A stretch of 64,000 nucleotides of DNA, taken from assembly GCA_018806985.1 (NCBI GenBank), contig JADANN010000461.1, forward strand, positions 2,339,276 to 2,403,275, in the 5' to 3' direction. Numbering within the stretch: position 1 is the stretch's first letter; each line of letters opens with the position of its first letter. The notes beneath the pieces are model-generated. The model did no database searches. It saw only the letters and a program-made list of their open reading frames with translations, and was not told where the DNA came from. The position numbers were made by a program, and so were the translations under genes. Of the stretch, positions 48,026 through 62,879 are shown piece after piece. The stretch comes from Angiostrongylus vasorum. Lineage: Eukaryota > Nematoda > Chromadorea > Rhabditida > Metastrongylidae.

Positions 48026-48329
48026 AAGATACTGGTTACTGGCTTGAATTTTCTATGAATTCGTTCATATGAATTTACGAAATTGTTTTTACATGATGTT
48101 TTACGATGCTGAGTAGTCGTTTGCATGTAAAGTTGTACATTCCAGCTAAGGAATCTAGCTACTGGACTGTTTCTGTAGGAAACGATTTAGAAAGGTTACT
48201 AGTCCATAGCTGGATAGTGGTGCAGTCGTCTAGAGAAGTGCATTGATTTATTGATTAGGTAGGAAAAATGAAGACACTTTTGTTCCACAATGTCTTAACT
48301 TTTATTTACCGGCTCTTCTTCTTTAATAA

Positions 48330-48490
48330 CAGAGAATCATGTAAAATGCAACCACATCACCAGCAAAACTCGCAACGTCAATTGGGGTCTCGAACCCGAT
48401 CTTATTCTTTCCGGGGGCTCATATGCTATCCGCTACGCCAGCCAAGGCCGTTGCATTGCCTTTATCTCAGCCAATTTCTGTTTCAACCTG
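48330..48490 (-). mobile_element. SINE2 copy, reversed
   Basis: Reversed B box ggtctcgaacccg and reversed head ctatccgctacgccagcc. The body is partly degraded. Confidence 0.65.
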
Positions 48491-48710
48491 AAATGATTAC
48501 TTCTTCTTTACGACTCACTTTTAACGAAAATTCTTTGGTGTTAACTTTTTTCGGGCAGGTAGTTATTGCTCGATGATAAATATGAATTTAGTGATGTGCA
48601 CTTTTCTTTTTTAAATTATGATTAGTTTTATGAAGAAGTAGTGGGTGAAATTGGTTTTCAAAGTGCACAAGCTTTTTCCTATAGTTTTTATGGCCATAAG
48701 TACGTAAAAG

Positions 48711-49085
48711 AGCGCGTGTGACGCAGTGGTTAGGAGTGCCCTGTAATACACATGGGATCGATTCCCTCGCCTCTGGCTCACTAAGCATGCTATCTCTCCG
48801 GGGTCGGCAGATTAGTACTAGACTTGTCTGGGAAGATAGCAGCACTGGCTCGATACATCGGTAGGCCACCGCGAGTCATTGTAAAAACCAGATATGCATT
48901 CAATCGCCTCCAAACGATACTTAATGAAGAAGTCGAATGCATGGCGCATCCCTCACGGATTGATCAACGCCGAGACCTTCATCCTTCATCAGCTTCATGT
49001 ATTCAATCGCCTCCAAACGATGCTTAGTGAAATCGAATGCATGGCGTATCGGTAAGGGATTGATCAACGCCGAGAGCTTTTTTTT
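48711..49085 (+). mobile_element. SINE1 copy with duplicated 3' tail
   Basis: Full-length copy. The last ~75 bases (attcaatcgcctccaaacga to the gatcaacgccgaga end) appear twice, at 48897-48973 and 49003-49077. Confidence 0.85.
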
Positions 49086-49487
49086 AAAAGTACTTATAAG
49101 GTAACATAAGTGAAAATCGTTCTGGATAGTTTTAATGGCAACTTTATAGTTCCTTGGTGCTTCATGAGCAATGTTTGGTTACTATTCTAATATGGATATC
49201 GTTTCCATTGTTCCTTTCCATGGTCGCTTTACGATACGGTCACTTAAACAAATGAGAATGAGAAGCTGTGAGATGTAATAAGTGGCAGTAAATGGTGGAA
49301 AAGTCTTCAAATTTGTACTTCCAACTTTTTACCACTGTGCAGGAAATTTTCTGTAAAATGGGCCCTTTCATTCGTGTTATCGTCATCACTTTATTGCACA
49401 TTAGATGTGGCGGGTTTGACAGGTCAGTTACTTCTCAATTACTTAATACCAGTGGTTACAGGGACTACCGCTTCGACCTCAAAGTGT

Positions 49488-52990
<3,503 letters not shown>

Positions 52991-53130
52991 GTTTGGTTCC
53001 TTGTATTAGGTCGGTCACAAGTGATGTTCTGATGCAATAACATTCGCTTTTTGATATATTTTATTGGCGTAATGTTAGTATATCTGGACTGATGTGATGC
53101 GATCTGATGTAAGGAACCTGTTGGGGTAGA

Positions 53131-53196
53131 GGGGTTCCGCTTTGTGACGGACGATGGCTAAACTCTCCGAGCGCTTTCGTCTTGATTCGGAAATGC
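53131..53196 (+). promoter_or_regulatory. Candidate SECIS element of trxr-1
   Basis: About 150 bases after the Sec codon. A lower helix (TTCCG at 53135-53139 with CGGAA at 53188-53192) closes on a quartet-like GTGA (53144-53147) opposite TGAT (53183-53186). Twelve bases later comes the apical AAA (53160-53162). The upper helix pairs GGACGA (53149-53154) with TCGTCT and GGCT with AGC. This matches eukaryotic SECIS spacing, with GTGA in place of the common ATGA. Confidence 0.75.
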
Positions 53197-53520
53197 CTAA
53201 TACCCCGCCCATATCCTCACTTTTTACCAATTGTCTAATACTTTTTATGCTTTCATCTTAGAACAATCGTCTAGAATCTTTCTACTGTACCCTCTGACAT
53301 TTCAACACCTATGAAGTTGGACCTATCAGTTTTGTAGAATTTAATAACGCAATGATCCCGTGATCACACAAAATGGTACCATTTGCCTTAACCTCTAAGA
53401 AGATATACCGTTTGTTTTTTCTGTTTCTTCTTTCAATATGTATTGTTTGAAGCATCTGTCATTTTCCTTTGACGCTCGTTTATCTTGTTATCTTGTTTTT
53501 TATAATAGCGGGATTACTGG

Positions 53521-53526
53521 AATAAA
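53521..53526 (+). terminator. Possible polyadenylation signal of trxr-1
   Basis: AATAAA about 530 bases after the stop codon, in a T-rich region downstream of the SECIS candidate. The hexamer alone is weak evidence. Confidence 0.35.
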
Positions 53527-53639
53527 TATTTACTCCCATCGAAGGAGGTTGTGCTTCCAGTAATGTAATTGTGAGATGAAAGTTTTGGGTTTATGCTCAG
53601 AATGATGACATATAGACATTGCTCTTCATTCTTAATAAC

Positions 53640-54179
53640 TCAAAAGACTAACTTTCTATAAACCTCTTGGCATAAATGATCGATATATTTATTTATACGT
53701 CCTTATGAACTGTTCTGTTTCCCGCGTTTATGTTCTCAAGTTTAAAGATCAACCGGATCTATACCAGTTGAGCAGATCATTGTTGAACGGACGGCCCACA
53801 CTAACGTGCGTGCTGACTCACGCCGGCTCGGTCTCACGCATTAACGTATCGATCGAAAGGGGAAGTGAAAGCAGTTGTTGCGAAACGTCGCTCGTCTGCC
53901 ATTGTCTGATGATTTCTGGTCACTTTACGTCTTCACAGTCGTCAGCTTGACTTTTTTAATGATTATGAATTCGATGAAATGTTTTTGTATGAGGGATTCT
54001 GCAATGGTATGAAATCGATGTCTGGTAATCGGGGTGCACTTATTTTGCTTCGAGGTGAACAAATTGTGTTTGGGAATGGTACGTTGAAAAGGGCAGGATT
54101 TTGTTGAAGTGCTTTTTGAACGGATCAAAATCAATCAAACCAGCCTCGTAGCGTCACGAAAGTGTGAATTGAATTGAAT
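53640..54179. other. Fold-back terminus fragment and unassigned sequence
   Basis: 53640-53705 matches the outer end of the 62085 fold-back (ctttctataaacctc, gcataaat, tatttatttatac). The rest, including an 81-codon open frame at 53705-53950, is unassigned. Confidence 0.45.
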
Positions 54180-54575
54180 ACTTGATACTTGAACTGCCCG
54201 TCATCAATAGTTGTGCGGTCCCCAGCATAAATCACCATTTTTTCGGAGATTTGCTGGTTAAGCCATTGTGGTCCCCTGGAATCCCTGAGGACAGCCTGGC
54301 CAAAGTTTGCCCCAGGTCGTCACCACGACAGGCAGTCGCAGCCCTTGTGGATCAGAAGATTTATCACCATGCTACTTTGAAACCAAGACGATGGTGGATC
54401 CTGGCATTGGTTTACTTTTTAGCTAGGCTTCCTGATGGGAACGCCAGACTCTTTCTCAGCTTGGGAGACCCTGCCGGGGGGACGAATCCCCCCCGCTGCA
54501 CATCGCAGTCCGACATCGACCCAGGAACACCGCCCAGCCACGATGAGGCGGTAAACCGTTGGTAGGGAATTGAAT
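54180..54575 (+). repeat. Repeat A copy, full length
   Basis: Runs from ttgaactgcccgtcatc to gatgaggcggtaaaccgt. It keeps one of the longest open frames of the family (127 codons), yet that frame is broken in other copies. Confidence 0.8.
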
Positions 54576-55458
54576 TGAATGCATAGAGCATCTGTCAGAA
54601 TCAGTCACCTGCAATCAACAGCTTATTCCTTATATTCTATTCTTTTTAATCCAGACCAGAGAATGTTTGTTGAATGTTTGACCTGCGATGAGCAAATGTC
54701 CCCCTGTTTGCAACAGAGTCTTGCAGGTGCTGAAAGGGGGGTGTTCAGTAAAATTCTGGCCACGTAAGATGTCAATCCAGGTCTCAGATAAGAGCGTTGG
54801 ATTGCTTCATAGCATCATTAAGGGGTATGAGAATAGCCCAAACACCCATTCGTCTTTTGTACAGTTCATTCTTCACGTCGTTAACCCTGTTACAACATAT
54901 TAATTATGGCAGCTGCGATCGGAATACCGTTGAGTTCGATTCTTTTCCAAATGCATCGAAAGTTCTTCATCAGTTTCGTGCCAAATTCGTCTACACATGG
55001 CCGAAGTCCATGCTTCAAAGAACTACGCTTGCTCAATCGGTTTGGCTTCACTCAAGGTCCTTGTTTTGTTCGGGCGGATAATCTTTCTGGAAAGCTCACA
55101 GATCAAACTCAAGCAAATCTGATGAATGTACGTTGTCATGAGACATCCGTGAAGCTCTCATACTTTGCAGTTTTCAATATGAAGAATGTCCGTGTTTGAC
55201 CTTGAGCTAAACCTTTCTTCATGCCATTGATCGCAATGCGTACTTTCGGTAGAGAGCTCTATGGGTGGTTTTTTCCTCGACTATCATTTTGAGGTCTTTC
55301 ACGAGATTAGAGGAGCTGTAGAGGTTAAAATGGATTTGTTCCACGTTAGTTCTCATTTTGGAACATTTTTTTTGAAAGGAGGTGTTGGTCGAGATATTCG
55401 GTCAGGTTTTTTCGACACACCAATCATTTGTTCGACGGATTAAGAAAGGATAAAGGAT
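54576..55458. other. Unassigned intergenic sequence
   Basis: Overlapping open frames of 94 and 97 codons at 54797-55199 show no splice context or recognisable domain. Confidence 0.35.
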
Positions 55459-55635
55459 AACGGTATCGGGTTTGATCAATCTCTACTGGTTACGCCATGT
55501 ATTCGACTTAATCTGGTATCATTAGAGGTAACTGGATGCATATCCGGTTAATAGAATGAGTTGCGCTGGCCTGTGGTTGTATCAACTCAGTGCTGCTCTC
55601 CTCCAGACTCCAGACAAGTCTGGTATCAATTTTTA
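55459..55635 (-). mobile_element. SINE1 fragment, reversed
   Basis: Tail (tatcgggtttgatcaatctc) to the cagacaagtctggtatca block. The tRNA-like head is missing. Confidence 0.7.
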
Positions 55636-55928
55636 TCAAAACAGGAATACGCTAAAGTCGTACCACCATCTTTCGTGAAGGGTCTTCTCTCTAATATTAA
55701 TCTTTATTCCATAAAATATGCTCTTATCGGTCTCGCTTGTCTTTTACTACAGGGCGATAATGATATGGAATTTGATGAGTGGTGCGAGTGAAGAGCAGTG
55801 TGAAATCGGGTATCTCAAGAGGCTAAGATGTTTACCTGTTCAGCAAGGAAGTGCCTACTACTTGAAAGTTGTTAAAGTGCAAAAAATGGGAATTTAATCT
55901 ATTTTCTACTTATATTACAAAAACTTTA

Positions 55929-56220
55929 GGGCCGTGTAGCGCAATAGTTAGAGTTGCCCTAAAATACGTATTGCATCAGTTCCATGCCCCCAGGCTCACA
56001 AGTTCCATGCCCCAGGCTCACAACCTTCCATCGTTCCGGAGTCGGCAAATTGGCACAAAGCTTATCTGGGAGCACAGCACCACTGAATCGATACATCAGT
56101 AGGCCACCGTGAGTCAGTGTGTAGGCAAGATATGCATTCATTCATCTATAACGATTGTTGTTAAAGTCGAAGGCATGGCACCTCCGTGAGGGATTGATCA
56201 ACGCCGGGAGCTTTATCCTT
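55929..56220 (+). mobile_element. SINE1 copy
   Basis: A box tagcgcaatagtta. A small internal tandem duplication repeats gttccatgccc and caggctcaca. The tail is complete. Confidence 0.82.
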
Positions 56221-56459
56221 TTTCTTTTATGGCCCTACTGGATATATTGTTCTGATTCTAGCACTTGTTTCATTCGGTTCATTATCTGGCATCCGTCACC
56301 TGAAGGTCTTGGGATTTACGTCTGGGTTCGGTTGCTACGTGTATTTTGTATTTGTAACTTTCTATTCCTAAGAATGCCATTAATTGCTGGTTAAATTGCT
56401 TCTTCCTTGAATCTTAGAATAGTTCTAGTAGAGCGTTCTCAGCTCTCCGTCACAGGTAG

Positions 56460-56640
56460 TCGTCTGTTTTTATGCATCCAAAAGATCTTTTAGATGACAA
56501 ATTTGGTACCAATTAACCAACTCCGGACGGACGGGCTTTTGACTGGTCCGGTGCGGGGTTGAACTAGCAACCACGTGACTATTACACACCGCCTGCACAC
56601 TTAACCACTGCACTTTTGGACCCTTTCTACTCGGCAGTAA
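56460..56640 (-). mobile_element. SINE3 fragment
   Basis: Reversed head with aaccactgcactttt and B-box region ggggttgaactagc. The distal body is missing. Confidence 0.55.
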
Positions 56641-56744
56641 TAATAATAATACGTAATAATAATGATAATGTAGTAATAATGATGGTGACAACGTAATAAA
56701 TAATAATAGTAATTATAAGTATTAATAGAAGTAAATAATAAATA

Positions 56745-57016
56745 GGGAACGGGTGGCGCAGTAGTCGGAGGCCCCTGCAACACACACATGGAATCGATCC
56801 CTGCCCTCATGGCCCACCAAGCCTTCCATTCCTCTGGGGTCGGCAAATTGGTACCAGACTTGTCTGGGAGGATAGCAGCACTGGCTCTATACATCGGTAA
56901 GCCACCGCCTGTCATTGTAAAGGCCAGATATGATTCAATCGCCTCCAAACGATGCTTAATGAAGTCGAATGCATGGCGCATGCCTTAGGGATTGATCAAC
57001 TCCGAGAGCTTTATCC
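56745..57016 (+). mobile_element. SINE1 copy
   Basis: Nearly complete: A box tggcgcagtagtcgg, B box ggaatcgatccc, full body and tail. It is preceded by an AAT/ATA-rich simple repeat (56636-56744). Confidence 0.9.
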
Positions 57017-57274
57017 ATTATTATCCTTTAAATATTAAACAATGAATAATAAACATTGTTTTTATATTGGCAAGATATTGTCTTGTGTCTTTACACTTTT
57101 TATTTTGTCCGACACTTTCTCTTAGTGGTATAACCGAATTTTATTTGCTTCATTTGGTTTCAACCTCAATAATTACGACGCTACCGTATCTGCCGCTACC
57201 GCTACCGTATAGTTTTAATAATTTTTTTTCATAAGGGCATAAACATTAGTGATAGTTATAAACTGATCTTCTTT

Positions 57275-57440
57275 GCCTGATGCGAGGTTGGTATAGGTCT
57301 TCGTTGTCGTTGTCGTTGTCGTTGTTGTTGGTGTTGTTGGTCGATGGCTGACGTTTCGGCTATTTCGCCTTCCTCGGAGCCGTCCGGAGTCCCACTCGTA
57401 ACATCACGGGAAATGTCACGAGTGAAAGATTGAAATTTAG
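57275..57440 (-). mobile_element. Hammerhead-like element arm with GTC-type microsatellite
   Basis: Minus strand 57346-57381 reads GGCT, CCGAGGA, stem GGC/GCC, GAAAC, GTC, AGCC. It is preceded by (gttgtc)n at 57302-57340, as in the copies at 62150 and 62700. Confidence 0.6.
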
Positions 57441-57675
57441 ATCTACGTGTGATTCACGAAAATTCCATAAGAGCGTTTTTTTTTAGTGTCCATGTCGCCT
57501 GTAACGACGTCTGGCTTCAGCCTTGGGGGAGGGGTTGCTGGTTTTTTGATAACCAGAAGAATTGAAGGATAGCGAACACCGCAGAATTGTAGAAGAGACT
57601 TTGCTGTATCGTTCTATAGGTGTGAATGATAGATATACTAATATTTACCACATTTTACTACGGTAAAAAACTGGA

Positions 57676-57944
57676 TAACGATCTCGGCGTTGATCAATCC
57701 CTGGGGTATGCGCCATGCATTCGATTTCATTAAGTATCGTTTGGAGGCGATTGAATGCATATCTGGCCTTTACAATGACTCGCGGTGGCCTACCGATGTA
57801 TCGAGTCAGTGCTGCTATACTTCCAGACAAGTCTGGTACTAATTTGCCGTCTTTGAAGAGGTGAAGGGCTTGGTGAGCCTGGCGCGTGGGGATCGTTCCC
57901 ACGTGTATTGCAGAGCGTCTCCGACGACTGCTCTACACGTGATG
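57676..57944 (-). mobile_element. SINE1 copy, reversed
   Basis: Full length, from gatctcggcgttgatcaatc to the reversed head gctctacacgt. Confidence 0.9.
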
Positions 57945-58515
57945 CATTTACTGTGGTAGATCATATAAACACACTGCTATTAGCATTTGCAAGTGTTTTA
58001 CAATTTCTGCTGTGTCTGTTCCGATATTTTTCTACCCGTACAGTACATCTGGAAACTGTGACTCATTTATACTGATTACAGTTGAGAGAAGGGTCAAATG
58101 TCAGCCAAATTAGCGATCAGTCAACTTCTTCAGGAATAAGCTTTCTTTTATTTTTTGTGTTTCTTTTTGCATTTTTTCGGTCTATTCCATTGTTCTTTTC
58201 TAAGAGATTTCTAAATGCAGAGTAGAGCTTTTCCCGCTGACACCTGTCACAACATCTTTGTTGGTTAACCTATTGATTAATTACAAGGAATGTATAGGAA
58301 GAGGGTTCTATGCGCTAAAATAAGTCATCAGAAACAAAATGGTCCTTTTGTGACTCATGCGGACCACTCAACTAACAACATTTCAGTTGAATAAATCATA
58401 GTGTTGTTATGGGCGATATACGGTTGGAGTTCTACTTTTTACGCAGTTGACGTTATTTTCAAACCTCCATAATATTTAGTTAATATCCATTAAAAAAATA
58501 ATATTACTGTTCAGA

Positions 58516-58610
58516 ATGGGATTATTAATGTCTACACTGACAGAACAACCTGAGGCAGTTCACGATACAACCGTTGCGGAAGACCTCAAGAAGAACTTTC
58601 CACATAATGC
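58516..58610 (+). CDS. Orphan first coding exon (candidate)
   Basis: A TTCAG acceptor ends at 58514, followed by an ATG and 31 codons (MGLLMSTLTEQPEAVH, then AEDLKKNFPHNA) up to a strong donor, GTGAGT, at 58611. The sharp splice context and ordinary amino acid use suggest a real 5' exon of a gene whose later exons are not recognised here or lie beyond 64000. No family is assigned. Confidence 0.35.
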
Positions 58611-59009
58611 GTGAGTTCTATTTAGGACGTGTTCAGTTGTTCTACCTGGGTTTTCTTGTAGAACACAGAGTTGTAGTATTTTGAAAAAAACTTTTGAAGT
58701 AGAAAGAAGGTGTGAGAAATGTATCTGGTGCAAGGTCGCCAACAAAGCCTTGCACCGGTAAAGAACACACATACCCTCGCAGGCCGTAGTTGCCCAGCAA
58801 GTTCTGCGCGTTTCAGGGTAAAGAAGATGTTTCTATGTTTTGCTTAATGTCTTAACGATGAACTATGACGTTTAGTCTTCCCATATTGTCCTTGAAATGC
58901 GATGGAATGCAATCGTTCGTAATTCATTTTCACCTTGCTGACACGTCGTGTAGTAACTCCCACGACCGGCTTTCTCTTAACTTCTTTGGTCAAATAATTC
59001 GTTATATTT

Positions 59010-59290
59010 GGGCTTCCCTAGATCAGTCTCGTTGACGGGTGATTGCTGATGGCCCTGGTAGATAGAAAACCAGCTGAGAGAAAGGCAAAACAACGAAGGA
59101 TGCGCATGGTGTGGTGGCGCACGCGTTAGCCCGCGGAAAAGGTAATAGCGTGTTCGATCTCCTAACCGCACACACCTACCGACCGGAGTGTTACAAATAT
59201 CTCAGCATCATTGTAGTTGATTTCGCATAATACCCTGCCGTGAAAAATATAGTAGGCATTAAATAAAAAGTTAACATTATTAATTTCTTA
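59010..59290 (+). mobile_element. SINE2 copy
   Basis: Head atggtgtggtggcgcacg, B box gtgttcgatctcc, body tgttacaaatatctcagc, tail with aataccctgccgtg. Confidence 0.8.
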
Positions 59291-59449
59291 TGTTCTTGTT
59301 CACTAAACTCCAAGTGTTATTTTCTTCTTCATTACGATGAAGCTTACAGCGAGACCTAAACATAGAAATGAAACGAAACAAAACGACACGTCAGCTTCAT
59401 CGTAATAAAGAGTAAAACAACATATGTTTTTATAAATCTGTCGTTCTCT

Positions 59450-60045
59450 TCTTTTACAGCAATCGCGAGGTTGTTATTCAGCACACGTTTACTTCCTTAC
59501 AAGGGAAACACGTACAACACAACGGTAGCTGACGTTTCGGCAGTATCGCCTTCTTCAGAGCCTAGAAGGGTACACTAATATGTTATGCACTAGGTCAAAC
59601 GCTTGAACAGCACAAACAAAAATTTTTTTGGATAAATGCCAAAAATCCGAGAATGAGTAGCAGGGAATAATGCCCAGAGATAACACATGATCAAGACCCG
59701 TACCTCATAATTGATTTTTGTTGTGACGTGGTGCAGTAATCAACCATATGCGACTCTGAGCGGCTGTTCTTCCTCGGTGATAGGCAGGTGAAACGGTGGG
59801 TTTTTCAAGAAGCGTGGAATCGTCTAATTATTGTCCAGACTTTCATCTTTCTGTATGTGCTGTTGAAGCGTTAGATGTAGTAAACTACATATCAGTGTAC
59901 CCTTCAGGCTCTGAAGAAGGCGATACTGCCGAAACGTCGGCTACCATTATATTGTATGCGTTCTATTTTTAAACAAGTAAACGTGTGCTGAATAAAAACC
60001 TCGCGATTGCTGTAAAAAATGAGAACGACAGATTCATAATCCAAT
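59450..60045. mobile_element. Fold-back element with two intact hammerhead-like cores
   Basis: Arms at about 59452-59575 and 59897-60025 are nearly complementary. Cores lie at 59527-59563 (minus) and 59906-59942 (plus), each GGCT, CTGAAGA, hairpin AGGC/GCC, GAAAC, GTC, then AGCT or GGCT. The CUGANGA and GAAA boxes are both present, and ACGU could form a minimal stem III. No open frame for a reverse transcriptase is present, so it is non-autonomous. A Penelope-like origin is inferred. Confidence 0.65.
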
Positions 60046-60309
60046 TCCGAGGTTAACAGAAAGTCGATCTTGGTAACACAAGTTTTTCTCAGCGGAAATA
60101 TAGAGAATCATTTCCATCTGTTGCCGTTCAGATGCACCATATGTCAGACGCAACTGATATCATCGCTTGTGCAGCAACATCCTCCAAACGTTCTTTGTCT
60201 TATTCGCTGTGCAACTACTCCATAATCTAAAAAAATTTTCCATGCTGTTCGATTTTTCCTGCTCGCTTTTGGAACTAAATTGTCTAATACTTTTCAAATT
60301 TGTTTTTAT

Positions 60310-60666
60310 TTGACCCGTCTTCACATCTGCTGTGCAGATCCCAGCTCTTCTCACATTCAATTCGTTTCGTTGCATCCATCGTCCACGAAGCTCTTCCAAG
60401 TTTACGTGTGGTTTCGGTAGCCGCTTGAGGATTTTCATTTCATGATGAATATCGTGGAATGCTGGTCGAGACAACTCTAACTGGAGTCATGAGATAGCCG
60501 GAGTAGAGCGTTGTCAACTGAATTGCAGAGAGTGATTTTTTCCCAAACGAGTCCGATACCAATTTCCCGACCTCGGAGGGATAAGGGGCTTGGTTGGCCC
60601 GGAGCGGAATCGGGCTAGCACCATGCTCATGATAACGGGCATCACTACCACTGTGCTATCCGCCCC
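60310..60666 (-). mobile_element. SINE3 copy
   Basis: Full length. The minus-strand head is gcggatagcacagtggtagt (A box) with B-box-like region ctagcccgattccgc. The body has aaatcctcaagcgg. Confidence 0.82.
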
Positions 60667-61059
60667 TAGTTGTCCATTATATGGTTTTCAAAATCCAATT
60701 ACGCCTGGCGCGACCGTTCGAAATTGTTCTGTTGAAGAAGGCGAATAAGGGACAACGGGAATGAATTTCTGCTCTACTGAACATTAGTCTTCTTTAGGTT
60801 CTGCTCACCACCTTTCCTTCCATAAGGATCATCGGAATTGGTCAGCATCCGTTTAAGACTGAACTGTGACTGGTGTTATGAAGACGACGTTATTGGCCTA
60901 ACTAAGTTGGTGTAAAACGCTGACTGTCGATTTTTTTCACTGTACATATCATTCTACTAGGATGATCCAAAGCAATGACGGATTTTGAGCTGGGACTTTT
61001 AAAAGGGATATCTCGGCCCAGAGAGAACATTAAAAATCGGAAAGCGAACTTTTAGAATT

Positions 61060-61980
61060 CACAGTTCACTCCGGTGACATGGGATTCTGAAGTTTTGGTT
61101 GCAATGAATCCTCCAAAAGCATTTTACAGCAGGCTTTTTGTCGAAGATTATTCGAGCCAATACCTTTTGAGATGCTTGAGAGTAGTACTAGTTTAATAGG
61201 GAGAATTCGATCATTATGTTGCGTGAAGTGCTTCGTTGCTCAACTCATTTAACCTTTCAGCGTTAATTTTGCAAAGAATATGCTTGTACAGTTGAACAGT
61301 TGGGGATAAGTTTTCGGGTTATTTTCTAGGGATTTCGCTGACTTTGTGGTATTATTTCTCCAACGTGATAGTTTTGTCAAGGTTCGAGATGTTTTAATAG
61401 ATGGTTCCGTCTGCCAAAAACGTTAGAGTCGTTGGAGTAACCATGTTCTGATACAAATTTGGTACTGAAATATGTATAGAACCTTTATTTCGGTCCAACT
61501 AATTAACTGAACGTGATAAGTCGTAGTATAGGACATACCTTCTTTATCTCCTGTCACAGTGGGATCTAGTTTTTGTTTTTTGGTGGGTACGAGGGAAGCA
61601 AAAAACGCACATCAGACTTCGTGGCGACGGACACGTTGCCATTTGTCCAATTCAAGCGACATCTGTCTATCGAGTGTTAACTTTCTGGTGCTTTTTATGT
61701 GGCAAACGACTGTTGAAATGTTGAAGTCTAGTTCTTCTGCAACCTTCGGACAAGTGTTTGTGCAAAGAGCTTCTTTCAGCCTTAAGGTGGTCGCTAGTTT
61801 AAGGGCGAAACCTGTTCATTACCAGGTTCATATACCCATTACGAAAGCCTTAGAATCGTGTTCTCATCATGCATTTGGAAGCCCTTTTCCAACACATGCT
61901 TTCATGATATTCCAGTCTTCATTGCTTTAACCTGTCCATGTTTGAACTATTGAAGTAAAGTGATGCGGTTTTCGTGCTTT
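61060..61980 (-). mobile_element. Decayed mariner-family transposase
   Basis: Minus-strand translation across frameshifts yields mariner-like blocks in order: VAEELDFNISTVVCHIKS (second helix-turn-helix), RRHEV, LDPTVTGDKEGMSY in place of the catalytic VTGDEKW block, a tract ending FQYQICIRTW like the FPKPxLHxKK block, NHLLKHLEP, and a degraded C-terminus. Stops and shifts show it is dead. Confidence 0.65.
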
Positions 61981-62084
61981 AAATCAATCATTTCATCCAG
62001 ACTGAAAGCATCATAAACCAAGTGTTATGGAAAGAATCACAAATCAGGTCAGCTTTAAAATGTGCACAACACCAATGTATGTAA

Positions 62085-62830
62085 CAAATATTTATTTATA
62101 TGATCTTATGAACTGGTCTTGTCGAGCCAATGCGAGGTTCGTATAGGCTCCGTTGTCGTTGTCGTTGTTGTTGGTGTTGTTGGTCGATGGCTGACGTTCC
62201 GGCGATTTCGCCTTTCTCAGAGCCTGGACGTATTTTATGTAAGAGCAGTCTTATATTCGTTGAAATATTTATGGTATTAATGAAGATTACACTGTTAAAT
62301 AAGTGCCATATTGATCAAAAAAGGCTACTCACCGTGCTGTTATGAGTGGGACTTGCTCACGAGTCGTTCACGTGGGACGGCGATATAGGCGTTTTGGATA
62401 AATTTTGAAAAATCCAAAGTTGAACCGCCAAGACGAATGCCTCACTATCACACGTGACCTGGCGCCTTATTTCAAAATGATTTTTTGACATCTGGATGGG
62501 TGTCGCTCGTTGTCTCACGTGAACAACGCGCGGGTAGTCCCACTCGTAACAGCACAGTGAGTAGTCCATTTGATCAATATGGCATTTATTTGACAGTGTA
62601 ATCTTCATTAATGCTACAAATATTTCACCGAATATAATACTACTGTGGGATAAAATACGTCTAGGCTCTGAGGAAAGCGAAATCGCCGAAGCCATCGACC
62701 AGCAACACCAACAGCAACGACGAGAACAACAACAACGACAGCAAAGACCTATACCAACCTCGCATTGGCTCAACGAGATGAGTTTATAAGATCGTATGAA
62801 TAAATATATCAACTATTTATGCCGAGGTCT
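62085..62830. mobile_element. Long palindromic fold-back element (~745 bp)
   Basis: Arms of about 270-290 bases (62085-62353 and 62537-62826) around a ~185-base centre. Matching blocks in order are the tatttatt / gatctta end, gcgaggtt, the gttgtc microsatellite, the hammerhead-like core (62189-62224 minus, 62662-62698 plus), gacgtattttat, gaagattacactgt and gtgggact. Both cores carry mutations (GGAAC, GAAGC). Confidence 0.75.
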
Positions 62831-62879
62831 ATAGAAAGTCGGTCTTTTTTATTAGGTAGCAAATATTTGTCATACATTG

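Noticed and set aside
54182..54565. 127-codon open frame as a protein gene
   Set aside because: It is repeat A; the frame is interrupted at different points in the other six copies.
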